NCBI GenBank assembly: GCA_024291935.2 | Contig: CM044321.1 | Location: 64,350,985-64,414,984, forward strand | Direction: 5' to 3' | Length of the DNA stretch: 64,000 nucleotides | From: Okapia johnstoni | Taxonomy: Eukaryota > Chordata > Mammalia > Artiodactyla > Giraffidae | In this document: positions 45,711-58,010 of the stretch, piece after piece | Layout of the letters: each line of letters starts with the position of its first letter | Numbering within the stretch: the first letter of the stretch is position 1 | Translations under genes and position numbers: made by a program | The notes under the pieces: generated by a model | Told to the model about the DNA's origin: nothing | Databases searched by the model: none | Seen by the model: the letters and a program-made list of their open reading frames with translations, nothing else

Positions 45711-46019
45711 TTTAGATCAGGGCACCAATCTATCAGCAATTAATATCAACATCAGTGAGTTTGGGTCAAACATCAGGGAATTTTGATTATATTACAGTCA
45801 ACACTGTAACAGAAGTACTAAAATTGTCTTTGCAAACCTAGAATAAATTATTATGATGGAAAAGGATATAACTGTAACATGTTCAATCAGGCCATTTATG
45901 AGTATTATACTATAAGAAATACACTTAAAATTAAAGAATGCCCAGAAGAGGCTGGCCCATGTGGTAGCTGTGCAGGTGGTGAGAAGTGATAAAGTATTTT
46001 GAGGTAGTGATAATTATTT

Positions 46020-46770
46020 GCTAAGAGACTGTATATGTGAGACATGAGAGAGAGAGAGACAATAGTCAAGCACAACTTCAAGGCTATGGCTTGAACAACT
46101 GGATTGCTAAGGTTACAAGAAAGGTTAGATGAGAAAGACTATAGGTAAAACAATTTTTTTTTTTGGATCAGGGGCAAAGGAAAGGAAAACAGGAGCTCAG
46201 AACTAGACAAGGCGAGTTCAATTTATCTATTAAAACAGACATCCAAGTATAAATGCCTAGTAGACAGTTGAGTATAAGAGCCTGGAGGGTGACACAGAGA
46301 TCTAGGACACAAATATACATTGTGGATTTTTCAGAATATTAATGATATTTAAAGTCATATGACCAAATGAGATTACCAAGGGAGTAATTGTAAAAAGTAA
46401 AAGAAGTCCAAGAACTAAGCATTGGGGATCTCCAAGGGAGAGTGGGTGAGGAGAAAAGAAGATTCAACAAAGGAGACTGAAAAGGAGAAATGAGTGAGGA
46501 AGGAGGATAACCAGGGCTTCTGAAAGCCAAAGTAAGACAGTGAGTCAAGGATGAGGATGGGATAAATTATGTTGAACAGAACTGATGTTGGTCTCCAAAT
46601 CTGGCAAAATGGAGATCACTGGTGACCATGACAAAAGAACGTTTAGCGAAGTGGTGAAAGCAAAAGTCTTTTTTGAGTGGATTTAAAAGAGAAAGAAATA
46701 AATCATTGGGAACAGCTTTACAGGAAGAAAGTGTTTAGTAGCTAGAAGACAAAAAAATAAAGAGGAGATC
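46020..46770 (-). mobile_element. L2 LINE fragment
   Basis: In reverse orientation: AACAGACATCCAAGTATAAA, GAGATTACCAAGGGAGTAAT, GGGGATCTCCAAGGGAGAG, ACAAAGGAGACTGAAAAGGA and GGAGATCACTGGTGACCATG. These match L2 coding-region landmarks in order over about 700 bp. A T10 run interrupts it near 46153. Confidence 0.78.
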
Positions 46771-46919
46771 CGTATTGCTATATACATCCAAGATAGTGGG
46801 TGGATAGTAAGAAAGTGTCCTGCAATGTGAATTTAGATCAGATGACTTAAAAGTCCTTTTTACCTCTATGGTAATAGTTCTATAATTGAGAAATGGTTTG
46901 AAGTTAAGTACTTGTAACT

Positions 46920-47045
46920 AGGAATCAAAAGAATGGACTGTTCTAATTCTTCTAACTAGCTGTATGATCATCAACAAGTTATTTGGGGGCTTTATTTGTA
47001 CTTAAAAATTAGAATAATGAAATAATACATTGCAAATTCTAACTC
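46920..47045 (+). mobile_element. Possible MIR remnant
   Basis: CTAACTAGCTGTATGATCAT and TACTTAAAAATTAGAATAAT weakly follow the MIR core. Confidence 0.4.
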
Positions 47046-47139
47046 TAAACATTTAAGAGGTAATGTACTAAGAATTTATCTTTTGACTATGTTGCAGGGA
47101 ATGAGTGAGGGAGTAGCTGAACACTAATGGGTTGAGTGT

Positions 47140-47310
47140 TAGGCATTTTCTAGTCCTCACACACTATTCATACCTTCCCAAGATCCTATGAGGCAGATCT
47201 TAATGGTTCCAATTTGGATGAGGAAACTAAAGATAAGAAAAGTTAAGAGGCTTTATATCCAAGTTTGGCTAATTGTACAGCCTGAGTTGTTTAAACATTA
47301 ACATCTTGAT
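47140..47310 (-). mobile_element. MIR SINE
   Basis: The plus strand reads AAGATCCTATGAGGCAGATC, GGATGAGGAAACTAAAGATA and AAGTTAAGAGGC, the reverse of the MIR core. Confidence 0.8.
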
Positions 47311-47414
47311 GCCACAATTCTGTGAAGAATTTCAAATTAGTACTGCTAAATTAATATGTATGATTTCTCAAACACTTCCAAAGCCTAATAAGACAGACCT
47401 ATAAATATTTCTAG

Positions 47415-47524
47415 GATAGGAGTGGGTAGCCTATCCCTTTCTCCAGTGGATCTTCCCGACCCTGGAATCGAACCGGGGTCTCCTGAGGGCAGATTCTTTA
47501 CCAACTGAGCTACCTGGGAAGCCC
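47415..47524 (-). mobile_element. Bov-tA head fragment with target-site duplication
   Basis: GGAGTGGGTAGCCTATCCC and CTTTACCAACTGAGCTACCT are the reverse of the Bov-tA 5' half. Flanking words ATAAATATTTCTA and ATAAATCTTTCTA suggest a 13-bp duplication with one mismatch, so the copy may have inserted in this shortened form. Confidence 0.88.
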
Positions 47525-47714
47525 ATAAATCTTTCTAAACATTTAAAAACTGCCATAAATAATAATAAATCAGACACATTTAATAAATAAAACTGGAAAT
47601 ATATAAGATATTCTAAAGAATTAATACGAACCTGGTTAAATGATTATAGGAATTTACTTTCTCAACTTACAAGTTATTTAAATTTGAATTAAAGATCAAC
47701 TTAAAGTAAATGCT
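47525..47714. other. AT-rich intronic sequence
   Basis: Nothing was recognised beyond AATAAT-type words. Confidence 0.4.
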
Positions 47715-47726
47715 GTTTGTATACAC

Positions 47727-47994
47727 TGCTACTGCTAAGTCACCTTAGTCATGTCCGACTCTGTGCGACCCCATAGACGGCAGTCCACCAGGCTCCCCCG
47801 CCCCTGGGATTCTCCAGGCAAGAACACTGGAGTGGGTTGCCATTTCCTTCTCCAATGCATGAAAGTGAAAAGTGAAAGTGAAGTCGCTCAGTCGTGTCCG
47901 ACTCTTAGCGACCCCATGGAGGAGCCTACCAGGCTCCTCCGTCCATGGGATTTTCCAGGCAAGAGTACTGGAGTGGGGTGCCATTGCCTTCTCC
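47727..47994 (-). mobile_element. Bov-A2 SINE with perfect target-site duplication
   Basis: Two related Bov-A units lie in reverse, joined by GCATGAAAGTGAAAAGTGAA. The right end is GGTGCCATTGCCTTCTCC. The 12-bp duplication GTTTGTATACAC lies at 47715..47726 and 47995..48006 without mismatch, so the copy is young. Confidence 0.96.
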
Positions 47995-48006
47995 GTTTGT
48001 ATACAC

Positions 48007-48834
48007 AAGTTAAAACATTTATGAATAAAATAAAATCTGTAAATCAAATTTAAAGAATAAAATAGGAAGTTTTCTATCATTAAACTAATTAATTTAAAAT
48101 CAATTAATTGAATAATTAAATAATTTTTAAAGTTCTCTCATGCACAAAAGATTTCCCAGATACTAAAACTCACCAATATCTCTAAGATTATTTATTTTAT
48201 TATATTACCTCTTAGATGAGGAAAATGTATTTATTAAGGAAATTTCCCCAAGAGATAATGGAAATTGAAAGCCACATATTTTTAACAACATTCTATTTCT
48301 TCCACCTTGTACTCTGGCTATCCCTTCTATAATAATGAGAAAACAGTTTCAGGTAAGAACTGGTTTGCATACTACTTTTCAGAAGGCCACAAAACCTTTG
48401 GCAGTTTTTAAACTGGTGGTTTGTTGGTCAAATTTTGCTACAGATATGTTTTGTTTGGCTTGCACAGTACTTTTGGTTGTTTTGTTGATTTTAACTTCAA
48501 TTAGCTAGCAACATTCTATAGCTGAGATGTTCCACAGTTTAATTTTTGTTTAATCCAAAATATTTTCTCTAAAATGAATACTCATTCAGGATTATATATA
48601 AAGAATGTGACATATCCCAATATCCAACTGAATATCCATAATAATCATAACATGCATCTTCCCTGCTTCTTAACCAAAAGTAGTCTCACTTCTTTACTTC
48701 AAATTTTCACATTCCAAATTGGTCTTGTTCCTTTCTCTGAGGGAACAACTATAATTGGGCAAGGTATTAATATTCTACTGGACAATTTCAAGGTTAAATC
48801 TATAAGTTAAGAAATTTTAAAGATTTAAAAGTAT
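48007..48834. other. AT-rich intronic sequence, nothing recognised
   Basis: It holds TTAATTAATTGAATAATTAA words near 48090. No exon or named repeat was recognised. Confidence 0.4.
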
Positions 48835-49450
48835 ATTATTAAAACGATTTTGACAATCAATGAGGTTAACAAACATTAAGTAAAAATGACAATATCTGAT
48901 GTTGATAGGGGACCAATGACCTGGCTGTTGTATATGGTATTTTATACATTAGTATAAACTTTCTGGAGCTGAGGCTTGAAAACAATACATATGAAAGCTT
49001 CAAAAACAAAGGCAAGACAAATTCTCAACACCAGCAAGTCTATTTCTAGGCACTTATCCTAAAGAAATAATTGAACAAGTGTAAAAAGGGGTATTTACAA
49101 AATTATTCATTACTTAAAATAGAGAAAAATTAAAATGTTTACTTTTAGGTGTCTGTTTATTACATCAAATTTATACAATGAATATCAATTATATTTATCC
49201 TAAAAGGAATGATGAAGATTTATACTTATTGAAATGTGTCCATATGATACTGCTTCATGAATAAGTCACAAAAATATTTGTATACTATCATTTGTCAAAA
49301 TACAACCATATGTATATAGATGTATATGTGAATATATATCCTGAAAAAGTATGGTATTATAAATGCTAGGTTTTATCTCTGGACTGTTAGGTTATGGGCA
49401 CTCTTAATTTTATTTTTTATGCTATTCTATATTATTTACATTTTAACATT
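48835..49450 (+). mobile_element. Old L1 (L1M-type) 3' end
   Basis: CAAGTCTATTTCTAGGCACT, TATCCTAAAGAAATAATTG, TAGGTGTCTGTTTATTACAT, ATACTATCATTTGTCAAAAT and CTCTGGACTGTTAGGTTATG follow the L1 ORF2 tail and 3' UTR in order. Heavily diverged. Confidence 0.8.
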
Positions 49451-51900
49451 TAGCAAGTATTATTATATTATATGCATTAAAAGCAATAAATGCAGTCTGC
49501 AGGCTAACAATATACCTTTAAATTTATGCAGTCTGCAATTACACTGGGAATTAGTAAATATTTACATGAAGAAAATAATTATTTTAAAAGGGAATCATCA
49601 CTGAATCCATGGGGAAGAGCTGTTATTGATTGTTTCCTCGAAAGTTAAACAATATCATTAGCTAGACTTCTATGCACTGAGAAATGGAATTTTGTTAACT
49701 GCAAGTTTTATATGCTCATAAAACTTAAAGTAACCCAAAACTCGACTTCATATTTTCTAGTTTACATTTCCAGCTCCCAGAGGGGAATGGAGGGAAGCTG
49801 TGAGAATTTATGGACCCTTCCCAAGTCTATCTGTAGGCCCAGACCCCATGTAAGGTATCAGATATGACCAAGAGGGTGCAGATATGACCAGCGGGGTGGC
49901 AAGGCTCATCTGCAGGGCATGCCATTCCACCACCATGGATTTCAAGCCCCTCAGGTGTGGTCACTGGCTATGCAGCTCAGAAAAAAAGAGCACATGCGAC
50001 TCACGAGCTTATAGCACTCGCCTCCAGCACACAGCTGGTTTCACACTGGAGATTTCAAATCTGTTTCTCCATGGTTAGAAAATAAATCATGAAGTAAACT
50101 TCATGGAAAGAAGAAACAAACAAACAAAATATCAGAGAATATGTAACCAAGGAAGACACACTTCAAGAGAAGTCACTTGCTCTTTTCCCGTCTGTGAACA
50201 CAGCCGAAAAGTACCCTAACACTTCCCGTTGATAATTATTTATAACCCTTTCAGATAATTTTTTTCTGCATGTTCTCTCATTTAATGTAGTATCAATAGA
50301 AAGTTTCACTGTGGTTGTAAATGCTGAATTGAAAGTGTATGTGCAAATGTCTTCAGGTCTTTGGAATGAAAGTAAATAAAAATTAATTTCTGTATAGCAA
50401 GGTGTCTTCAACAAGTCAACTCAAAGTCACTTTCTCAGGAAAATCTTCCCTGAACTTGCTCACTGGATCACATTCCCCAACAAGTCTACATTCCACGGTC
50501 ATAAATTTACATATATTTGGGTGCTTATTTGATTTATTCCTGTCTTTCCACTGCAGTAAAGCTACAAAGAGCAGGCTGGTATTGTTTTAGCTCTCTCTAC
50601 TATTAACCATGCCAGTCTCTGCACCAGTAGGGGATTCAAAATATTTTAAATTAAATATATAAATAACTTTTTTACTGTGTGAAATTTTTATGAAAGTGTT
50701 ATTTTAAGATAAATATTTACAGGCATACACTCGTATGTGTGAGTATATACACATGGATACACAGAGCACTTTGGAAGAAATGTGAACATTAAAATTCAGT
50801 GAAGGAATCTGAAATTTAAAGGAATTAACAGGTTTTCTTTCTCATGTTAGAGGCTCTGGTGATGAATGAGAAGTTGAAGAAATGGAACTTGACATGGAGT
50901 ACATGGGTTCAGAATTAAATGATTTGTGGAGAGCAAGAATTACATCCACCATTTACTACTTTTCAAGAAAGGGAGATGTGTATTCAAAAGCCACAAAACA
51001 CACACAAATGGTAAAGTGGGTCACCAGTGCTGGAAGCTCTGTGTTTGCGGCCACTGTGGTCCAAACACAAACAAAGATGTAACCGACTGCATATAATCTA
51101 CCCTGATTGCTATTTGCCAGGCTGGCTCTTAATTTTTTGCAAGTCAGAGACAAAAACATAGCTTTGAAAAACATCAACATTAAGAAGGCATTTGCATGTA
51201 AAAAAAAATTAATGGAGAACCCAAAATAATATTCTGGAGGATTAAGAATTATAGCATGCTGCCAATTTTTTTTTTAACTTGAAAAACGATATTATTAGAA
51301 AGCAGTGAAATGTTTTATATTAGACCCTCCACTAAACATTTAGCTGGTATTTTCCACACATTGGTCCAATGAAAAAGGGTAAGCAGTAAAAATGTGCTTC
51401 TGAGAGTTTTAAACCATATTGTACAGAAGTCACATCAAATTAATACTGAGGACCATTTAGAGCTTTTATTCTGAAAAGCTTTTGAAAGGGGATTAAACTA
51501 TGAAAACTCTCATGATACTAAAGTACCTATTAATGGGTTGAGGAGGTAAGAAAGGAACAATGAAAGTGTTATTTTTAGATAAATCTTTACTTTTTGTGTA
51601 GCAGCACAAAGCTTTGCAGAAGGGCTCGGCAATAGTTCTCTAGCAATATCCCACGCATGGAGATGCTGACTAGTGGAATTCTGTGGCCTTTTCTTTTTAG
51701 AAATAGGTCATTTTCTTTACATCGAGGCATTAGAGGTAGAGCACATTAACTAATATACACGTAACTTGGTGTGGACAAACCCAAACAAAACGTTATTCTA
51801 AGTATTCCAATCTGAGGAGACCCTCAGGACTCTTTGTTTTCTTGACTAGGAGGAACTGATCTTTGCAAGGATTCTAACAACTCCCTTAAAAAAAGGAGTT
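49451..51900. other. Intronic sequence, unassigned
   Basis: No named repeat or exon was recognised. 49855..49900 has a short tandem (CAGATATGACCAAGAGGGTG, then CAGATATGACCAGCGGGGTG). 49880..50090 and 50150..50420 are unique and moderately GC-rich, perhaps noncoding conserved DNA. The rest is AT-rich. Confidence 0.35.
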
Positions 51901-52340
51901 TCCACCCTCTCTGATAGTATTTTACAGAATGAACAATTATGTTTTCAAAAGAAGAAGCAGGAAACAGCTTTGAGGAGTGAGAACACCAACCTAGATAGTT
52001 GTCATCTCATCAAAAATAATGAACGCTCAAGAGGCTGCGACTTCCTGTCTCCCAGCCATTGGTCCAATCACAGCAGGCTACCAAAGAGAGATTAGCAGGC
52101 GAGGAAACCGTCTTCTCCATCAGCCCCAGCCAACACCTGTAACTGCCAAACAGCTATCAACCAGAGGACCTGACAAAGCGACAACCCCAAAAGACAACTG
52201 GAAATGTTTCCGCTCGCCCGCTGAGCCTCCCATGGGTGCAGCCCAGGGTGGGGTGAGGGTGCCATGTCTGCCCCATTGCAGCCTTTCCTGCTCCACCCTG
52301 ACACACAGCCATGCCCTCACACAACAGTCTTGGCTAATGA
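51901..52340. other. Unique moderate-GC sequence, no gene recognised
   Basis: It contains a plus-strand frame of 110 codons (52019..52351) with overlapping minus-strand frames of similar length. This is what chance gives in GC-richer DNA. No domain, splice sites or repeat was recognised. Confidence 0.35.
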
Positions 52341-52560
52341 TGCAAACATGAAGTGCAAAGTCTCCTTAATTTGACCCTTGTTAAACTCCTAATTGGATTG
52401 AAGCGGGCTCTGGGTGGAAAGCAACCCTGGATTATTCAGGGAAACTCTTACAAAATGAAGCCCAAATTACAAAAGGCTGCTCTGGCTGCAGGACATCACA
52501 AAGAATAGGCAATGAACTGCAGCTGTCACTTAACTTAAAAATCTAATCAATTGCCTTTTT
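52341..52560. promoter_or_regulatory. Candidate conserved noncoding element
   Basis: Unique sequence with dense motif-like words: CTCCTAATTGGATTGAAGCG, ACCCTGGATTATTCAGGG, ACTGCAGCTGTCACTTAAC and AATCTAATCAATTGCC (homeodomain, E-box and TGTCA types). No coding evidence was found. It is followed by a T-run near 52556. Confidence 0.42.
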
Positions 52561-52604
52561 TTTTTAAACAGGTAACTTTTAGAACAGTTTCTTCATTGTG
52601 ATAC

Positions 52605-52905
52605 TCTTCAGAGGACGCTTGACCCAAATTTAATAAGCTGCTATTACAGCAGAAGAGCAGCTGTAGCGCAAACACTGTCGTGTGATACTGTGCATTCAGA
52701 GCCTTAATGATTTTAAAATGACTACAACCATTGCTTCATTCATGAGGAACAAAGCTTGGGCTCTCTGCTCACAACATCTTAACACAAACTGTCTGAGCAG
52801 ACAGCCTTCATTTGTCCTCCCTGCACCCTCGAGGTCAGCCGCCTGGCCGAGGTATCTCAACAGTTTAATTGTGTTTCTTCTGGGTGAAGTCTGAGTGAAG
52901 AAACT
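52605..52905. promoter_or_regulatory. Candidate conserved noncoding element
   Basis: Unique sequence with TTTAATAAGCTGCTATTACA, AGCAGCTGTAGCGCAAACAC, CTTAATGATTTTAAAATGAC and ACAGTTTAATTGTGTTTC. Composition and absence of repeats set it apart from its flanks. Short frames in both directions look accidental. Confidence 0.42.
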
Positions 52906-53159
52906 TAGGCATCCTTGTACATGAAACCTCGCTTTTCTGCAAGGAAATATACAGCTTAAGTACAGAGACAAGGGGGCGCAGGATATGCAGACAGGTGTAA
53001 AACATGAAGTAATTATAGAAGCTCAAATTAGTTCTTAGGCCTGAGGCAAAAAAGAGAACAGTGCCTTGACAAAAGGGAATAGCAAATAAGGGTAGCAAAC
53101 AAAAAATGGCTTGAATGTGTAAATTAGCAAGAAAAATGAGACAGAAAAGCAGCTTTACT

Positions 53160-53320
53160 CTACTATTATTTCCCACATGAGAACGGAGCAGCTGAGCGTG
53201 ATCAAGAGAGCTTGGGAGGAAAGAGGCAGGCATCACCACGGACCGAGCCAGAGAGTGGCAGCTCCGCGCTCTCTGTCAGTCACTCATTATGTGCTGAAGT
53301 GCTCTTGAGAAGTGCCTCTT
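53160..53320. promoter_or_regulatory. Candidate conserved noncoding element
   Basis: This is a short GC-richer unique stretch (GAACGGAGCAGCTGAGCGTG, GGCAGCTCCGCGCTCTCTG) with CpG dinucleotides, which are rare elsewhere outside young SINEs. Confidence 0.35.
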
Positions 53321-55025
53321 ATACTTGACCTATCATATTACTTCTTCTGTAAACACATAATCCCCTCTTGTTAGGTGGTGTCAACACTAGCATTCATTCA
53401 CCACGGTTGTCTTTTTGTGAATAGACACTTTAGAAGTGCTGCCAAAACCCCAGAATTGACACCATAATAAAACAATTCGAATTTCAACCAGGTAAACAGA
53501 TCTTATGCTTCTTCTGTAAAGAGCAATGGAAAGAGCATTACAGCAATTTTATCTCATTTGGGAAAAAAACAAAACCAGAACAAAATTGCTTGCTTATGGC
53601 AACGCTATTTTTTTTTAACAAGTGATTAACTTGGGATACAGATTCAAACCAGAGATAATACCTCATCTTAAACTGCTTGGTGTGGTCACATCAGTTCTAC
53701 TAAACACTATCTTTAACAACAAAATGACACATGAGTCTCAACTACAAGGTCATGAACAAGTGATTCATAGTATCAGAAAAGTATGTCTATATGCCTCTTG
53801 TACCAGGCACGGTTGACCATAAGATACTAGAGGAAAAACATTAACAGACCATTTGGTATGCTATGTGTCCATTAGTGAAGACAGATTATCATTTAAACGA
53901 CAATAGGAATTAAACATTTAATGTAGCTTAATGACAAATATATTTCTAGTATTTTAATATAAATATTCTTAGGAAAATTCAGATTCAATGCAAAAATACT
54001 TTCAGGGCACATATGCATAAGGTCAAGGAGAAAGTATAATTTATTAAAGAGATGGGAGCACTTTGTTTTTGAACTTCTTTTCCTCAAATTATCTGGAAGG
54101 ATATTTTAAAAAAATGCTAAGTAATTCTGTCTCTCCCAGTGCTTTAAGAAGAGTATTTCATCTAACATTGTTACAGCCATCTCTAAGATAAATGAACCAT
54201 GATGTCTTCACGTGGCAGTAGTGATGTGTCAGTGTGGCTTATTTTACCAGGCAACGGCACCAGAGACTCCTGCTTTGGCCCCACTGCTCTGGGTAGGAAC
54301 CAATTTGCCTGAGGGAGGAAAAAAACTGAATAGTGATTAGCAGCTATTTGCCATACCTCATGGAAGATATTTTGGTAATTCTTACTGAATACATAAAAGA
54401 CAAGATGAGCAATGAAAGGTTTTAAACCCAGGAAGGATGGGGTGTTACAAGTATCTACCTCCTACTGAAAACAGTAAACATCCACATAAGCAAGTAATTC
54501 TTAACACCCAGGAAAATGTCTGCTTAATATCCCCAATGAATTTCCTGCATGAACTTTTATTTATATGACACTTAAAGAATAGAGCTTTTGCACAAAACAA
54601 AATACGCTAATATCTACAGTGTTATAAATCTATCATTAAATAAAGTGGCTCCTAAAATAACAACCATGTGCAGGAAAAGAAGTACAAGTAAATAAAACAA
54701 CACATTCAAGGTGAAAAATAAGAGCCAATCTCACAAAGAAGGTTCAGTAAGCCATAAACAAATGTTCATTTTGAGTGAATTTTATTTTAGACTTCTCTTT
54801 AAATATTTAGTAGAAAATTAATGGAAAAGCCTAAGTATACTTATTTATATAATACCAGATAAGACCATAGATAATCTGAAGTCTCCTAAATATACTTAAG
54901 ACTTTAGATTTCTCTAAAGAGAAATCTCATCGCCCATCATTAAAAGAGACAATAAACCACTATATTCTTCATTTATGAGGTTCAGGGTGCTATCTAAATT
55001 GATGGGTCAATAGTTAGAAATGACT
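53321..55025. other. AT-rich intronic sequence, nothing recognised
   Basis: No exon, RNA gene or named repeat was recognised. 54190..54310 is slightly GC-richer. Confidence 0.4.
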
Positions 55026-55043
55026 AAAAGATGCTGTACCCAG

Positions 55044-55237
55044 GTTCAATGCATGATACAGGGTGCTCGGGGCTGGTGCACTGGGATGACCTGGAGGGAT
55101 GGGATGGGGAGGGAGGTGGAAGGGGGGTTCTGGAAGGGGAAAACATATACACCCGTGGCGGATTCATGTCAATGTACAGCAAAACAAATACAATATTGTA
55201 AAGTTAAAAAACAGAAAATAAACTAATTAAAAAAAAA
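55044..55237 (+). mobile_element. Young L1 3' end with 18-bp target-site duplication
   Basis: GGGATGGGATGGGGAGGGAG, ACACCCGTGGCGGATTCATG and CAATACAATATTGTAAAGTT identify the ruminant L1 3' UTR, ending in an A-run. The perfect 18-bp duplication AAAAGATGCTGTACCCAG is at 55026..55043 and 55238..55255. Only about 190 bp inserted, a normal 5' truncation. Confidence 0.95.
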
Positions 55238-55255
55238 AAAAGATGCTGTACCCAG

Positions 55256-56329
55256 ATATACACCAATCTTCCTGAAAGGTAAATCAACCATATGGTTATG
55301 CCAGACAATTTGGGAGCTAACTTCTTCAGCACTCAAAGGACATTAATTCGTTCACTGGAAGAATACAATGTTAAAGGAACCCCATGGTATAAGAGAATAT
55401 GCCTAACTTATGCTAGTAGTGTAACTTATGTTCTAGGAGAATGTTGTAAATGAAACAATTTTTCTTATTAAAATATATTTGAAAATTCTACTCTCAATGT
55501 CTTAATAAAGAGAAATACAGAAGTTAAGAATGGCAAAATTGATCTACATTTTTCAGTCCATTCACATGTATGTGTCCACACATGCGTGCACAGCAGGGGC
55601 ATTCCTCAATTTCCCCACAGAATCCTGACTGAGTAACTCTGAGAAATAATGTTCACTACTTACAAGAAAATCTACTGGAAGTGACTGTGGTCTTTCATAC
55701 TGTTAATTTCTGTACAGTATGATTTTTTGAAGATTTTACATGGACACCCCTAAACAAGTCAATTGCTATTTAAACAGTTCATAGTTTGAATGATTAGAAC
55801 ATAGATTCTCTCTAGAAATTCAGGCAATTAAGGACTGGGCTTGATAAAGGTAAGGAAAAGATTCCAAACATAAGGAAAATATGTAAGACTTTATTTTTAA
55901 ATTAGTTAAATTTATTTTAGGGGGGACATTATTTTGAGAAGTTCAGTAGACTGACTCTGGGGTCTAAGCTCTAGACCTGACCATGGGTGGGGCACAGGCT
56001 GCCTGCACATCAAGCTGGGGCTGCTCCTAGGGATTTTTCTTGATTTTTTGAGAAAAGATGCTTTATATATAAATCTTTTAAACTTTCTGGGAATGGAACC
56101 TTTTAAAAAGCATTGTTACAGATTATTGCTTAATTTTCTGATATAGGATTCTAAAAACACATTTGAAGGGACACAATCTATCTATGGAAGTACAAGACTG
56201 CCTATATCTTACTGGAAAGTACTATTAGAATAGTCATCCTTACTCTGTGCTATAACTTCCATCCACTGGTTTTACTTGTATCATCTGGAAGGTCAAATAT
56301 AATTATACTCCCTATTATAAATGACAGAC
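55256..56329. other. Intronic sequence, nothing recognised
   Basis: It is mostly AT-rich. 55930..56035 is a little GC-richer (GCACAGGCTGCCTGCACATC). No named repeat was recognised. Confidence 0.4.
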
Positions 56330-58010
56330 TGTACAGAAAACTACTTTGGTCCTCTGTTTACCATACACGTTAGTTTCTCAGATAGGCTAAAACTAGCCTC
56401 AGTTCTTTCAAGTCACATGACACGATTTCCTAATCATTTATGAATTTTTCTGTCAAAGCATTCGTTAAGTCAGGTTTATGTCACTTGTAGATTGTGTTTA
56501 AATTTAATTCCACTATGTCAGAGAAGATTCTCTGTATTATTTATATCCTTCTAAACTGAGTCTATTCTTATGGCCTAACATATGGTTTAACCTGGAGAAT
56601 GTTACACTGGAACACTCGAAAACAATTCTGTTGTTGGATGGAGGGTTCTACAAGACAACCATTGGGTCTGGTCAGTTCATAGTGTTACACAAGTCTTTTA
56701 TATGCTTGTTAATCTACTGTCTAGTTAGTTGACTCACTATTAACAGTGGAATACTGAAGTCTTACTCCTTGGAAGGAAAGTTATTACCAACCTAGATAGC
56801 ATATTAAAAAGCAGAGACATTACTTTGCCAACAAAGGTCTGTCTAGTCAAGGCTATGGTTTTTCCAGTGGTCATGTATGGATGTGAGAGTTGGACGGTGA
56901 AGAAAGCTGAGCACCGAAGAATTGATGCTTTTGAACTGTGGTGTTGGAGTAGACTCTTGAGAGTCCCCTGGACTGCAAGGAGATCCAATCAGTCTATCCT
57001 AAAGGAGATCAGTCCTGGGTGTTCATTGGAAGGACTGAGTTGAAGCTGAAACTCCAATACTTTGGCCACTTGATGCGAACAGCTGACTCATTTGAAAAGA
57101 TCCTGATGCTGGGAAAGATTAAGAGCAGGAGGAGAAGGGGACAACAGAGGATGAGATGGTTGGATGGTATCACTGACTCAATGGACATGGGTTTGAGTGG
57201 ACTCCGGGAGTTGGTGATGGACAGGGAAGCCTGGTGTGCTGCGGTTCATGGGTTTGCAAAGAGTCGGACATGACTGAGCGACTGAACTGACTGACTGACT
57301 GAAGTCTCCACCTATTATTGGAGAACTGTCTGTTTCTCCCTTCAGTGCTGTCAGGTTTTGCTTCATGTATTTATGGCTTTGTGTTAGGCACATGAATATT
57401 CATGATTGTTATACCTTCTTGAGGCATTAACTTTTATCTTATTATAAAATGGTTCTCTTTATCTCTAGTAATATTTTTTTAGTTAAAAGTGTATTTCTTC
57501 TGGTCAGCACAGTCATTCCATCTCTTTTATGGTTGCTGTTTGCATGGTATATCTTTTTTTTCATCTTTTTAAAAAACGTTCATCCTATCTGTACCTTTGA
57601 GTCTAAACTGGGACAAAGCATATAGTTGATAGCATATAGTTGTATGCAGATAGCACGTAATTGGATCTTGTTGCTTTAGAAAAAAATCAGTGTAATAGTT
57701 TATTTCTGATTGGATTGATAACCCATTCACATTTAATGTTATGGCTGACATAACTGGATTTGCAACTGTCTTCTCTATGGCTCATGTCTATTTTTCTTCA
57801 TCCGTTTCTCCTTTACTGCCTTTACTCACATTAAGTAAAAAGTTTCTAGATCAACATTGTAATTGCTTTAATGATTTTTAAAACTATATATATTTGAGAG
57901 CTTCAGACCTTACAATATATACAATCTTAACTTATCAGAATACATTTTATTTTTTTTTAATTTAGATGCTACTTGCTTACCAGAAGGATTTGAGGCACTT
58001 TTAAGTTTTC
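56330..58010 (-). mobile_element. L1 ORF2 fragment, interrupted by BovB
   Basis: The plus strand reads GTCAGAGAAGATTCTCTGTA, GGCCTAACATATGGTTTAAC, CCTGGAGAATGTTACACTGG and TCTGTTGTTGGATGGAGGGT. After the BovB it resumes with CCACCTATTATTGGAGAACT, CAATCTTAACTTATC and related blocks. These are the reverse complement of the L1 ORF2 reverse-transcriptase upstream region. This is the only long L1 in the sense orientation of NBEA. It is old and frame-broken. Confidence 0.85.
56763..57297 (+). mobile_element. BovB LINE 3' end with target-site duplication, inside L1
   Basis: The 5'-truncated copy starts at TACTCCTTGGAAGGAAAG and covers the C-terminal coding part (frames 56825..57043 and 57019..57273, shifted by a base loss near GGACTGAGTTGAAGC) and the 3' end ACTGAACTGACTGACTGACT. 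The 10-bp duplication ACTGAAGTCT is at 56753..56762 and 57298..57307. The surrounding L1 continues on both sides. Confidence 0.95.

Noticed and set aside
52019..52351. 110-codon plus-strand frame
   Set aside because: Overlapping frames of similar length exist on the other strand, there are no splice sites or domains, and the sequence lies near candidate noncoding elements.
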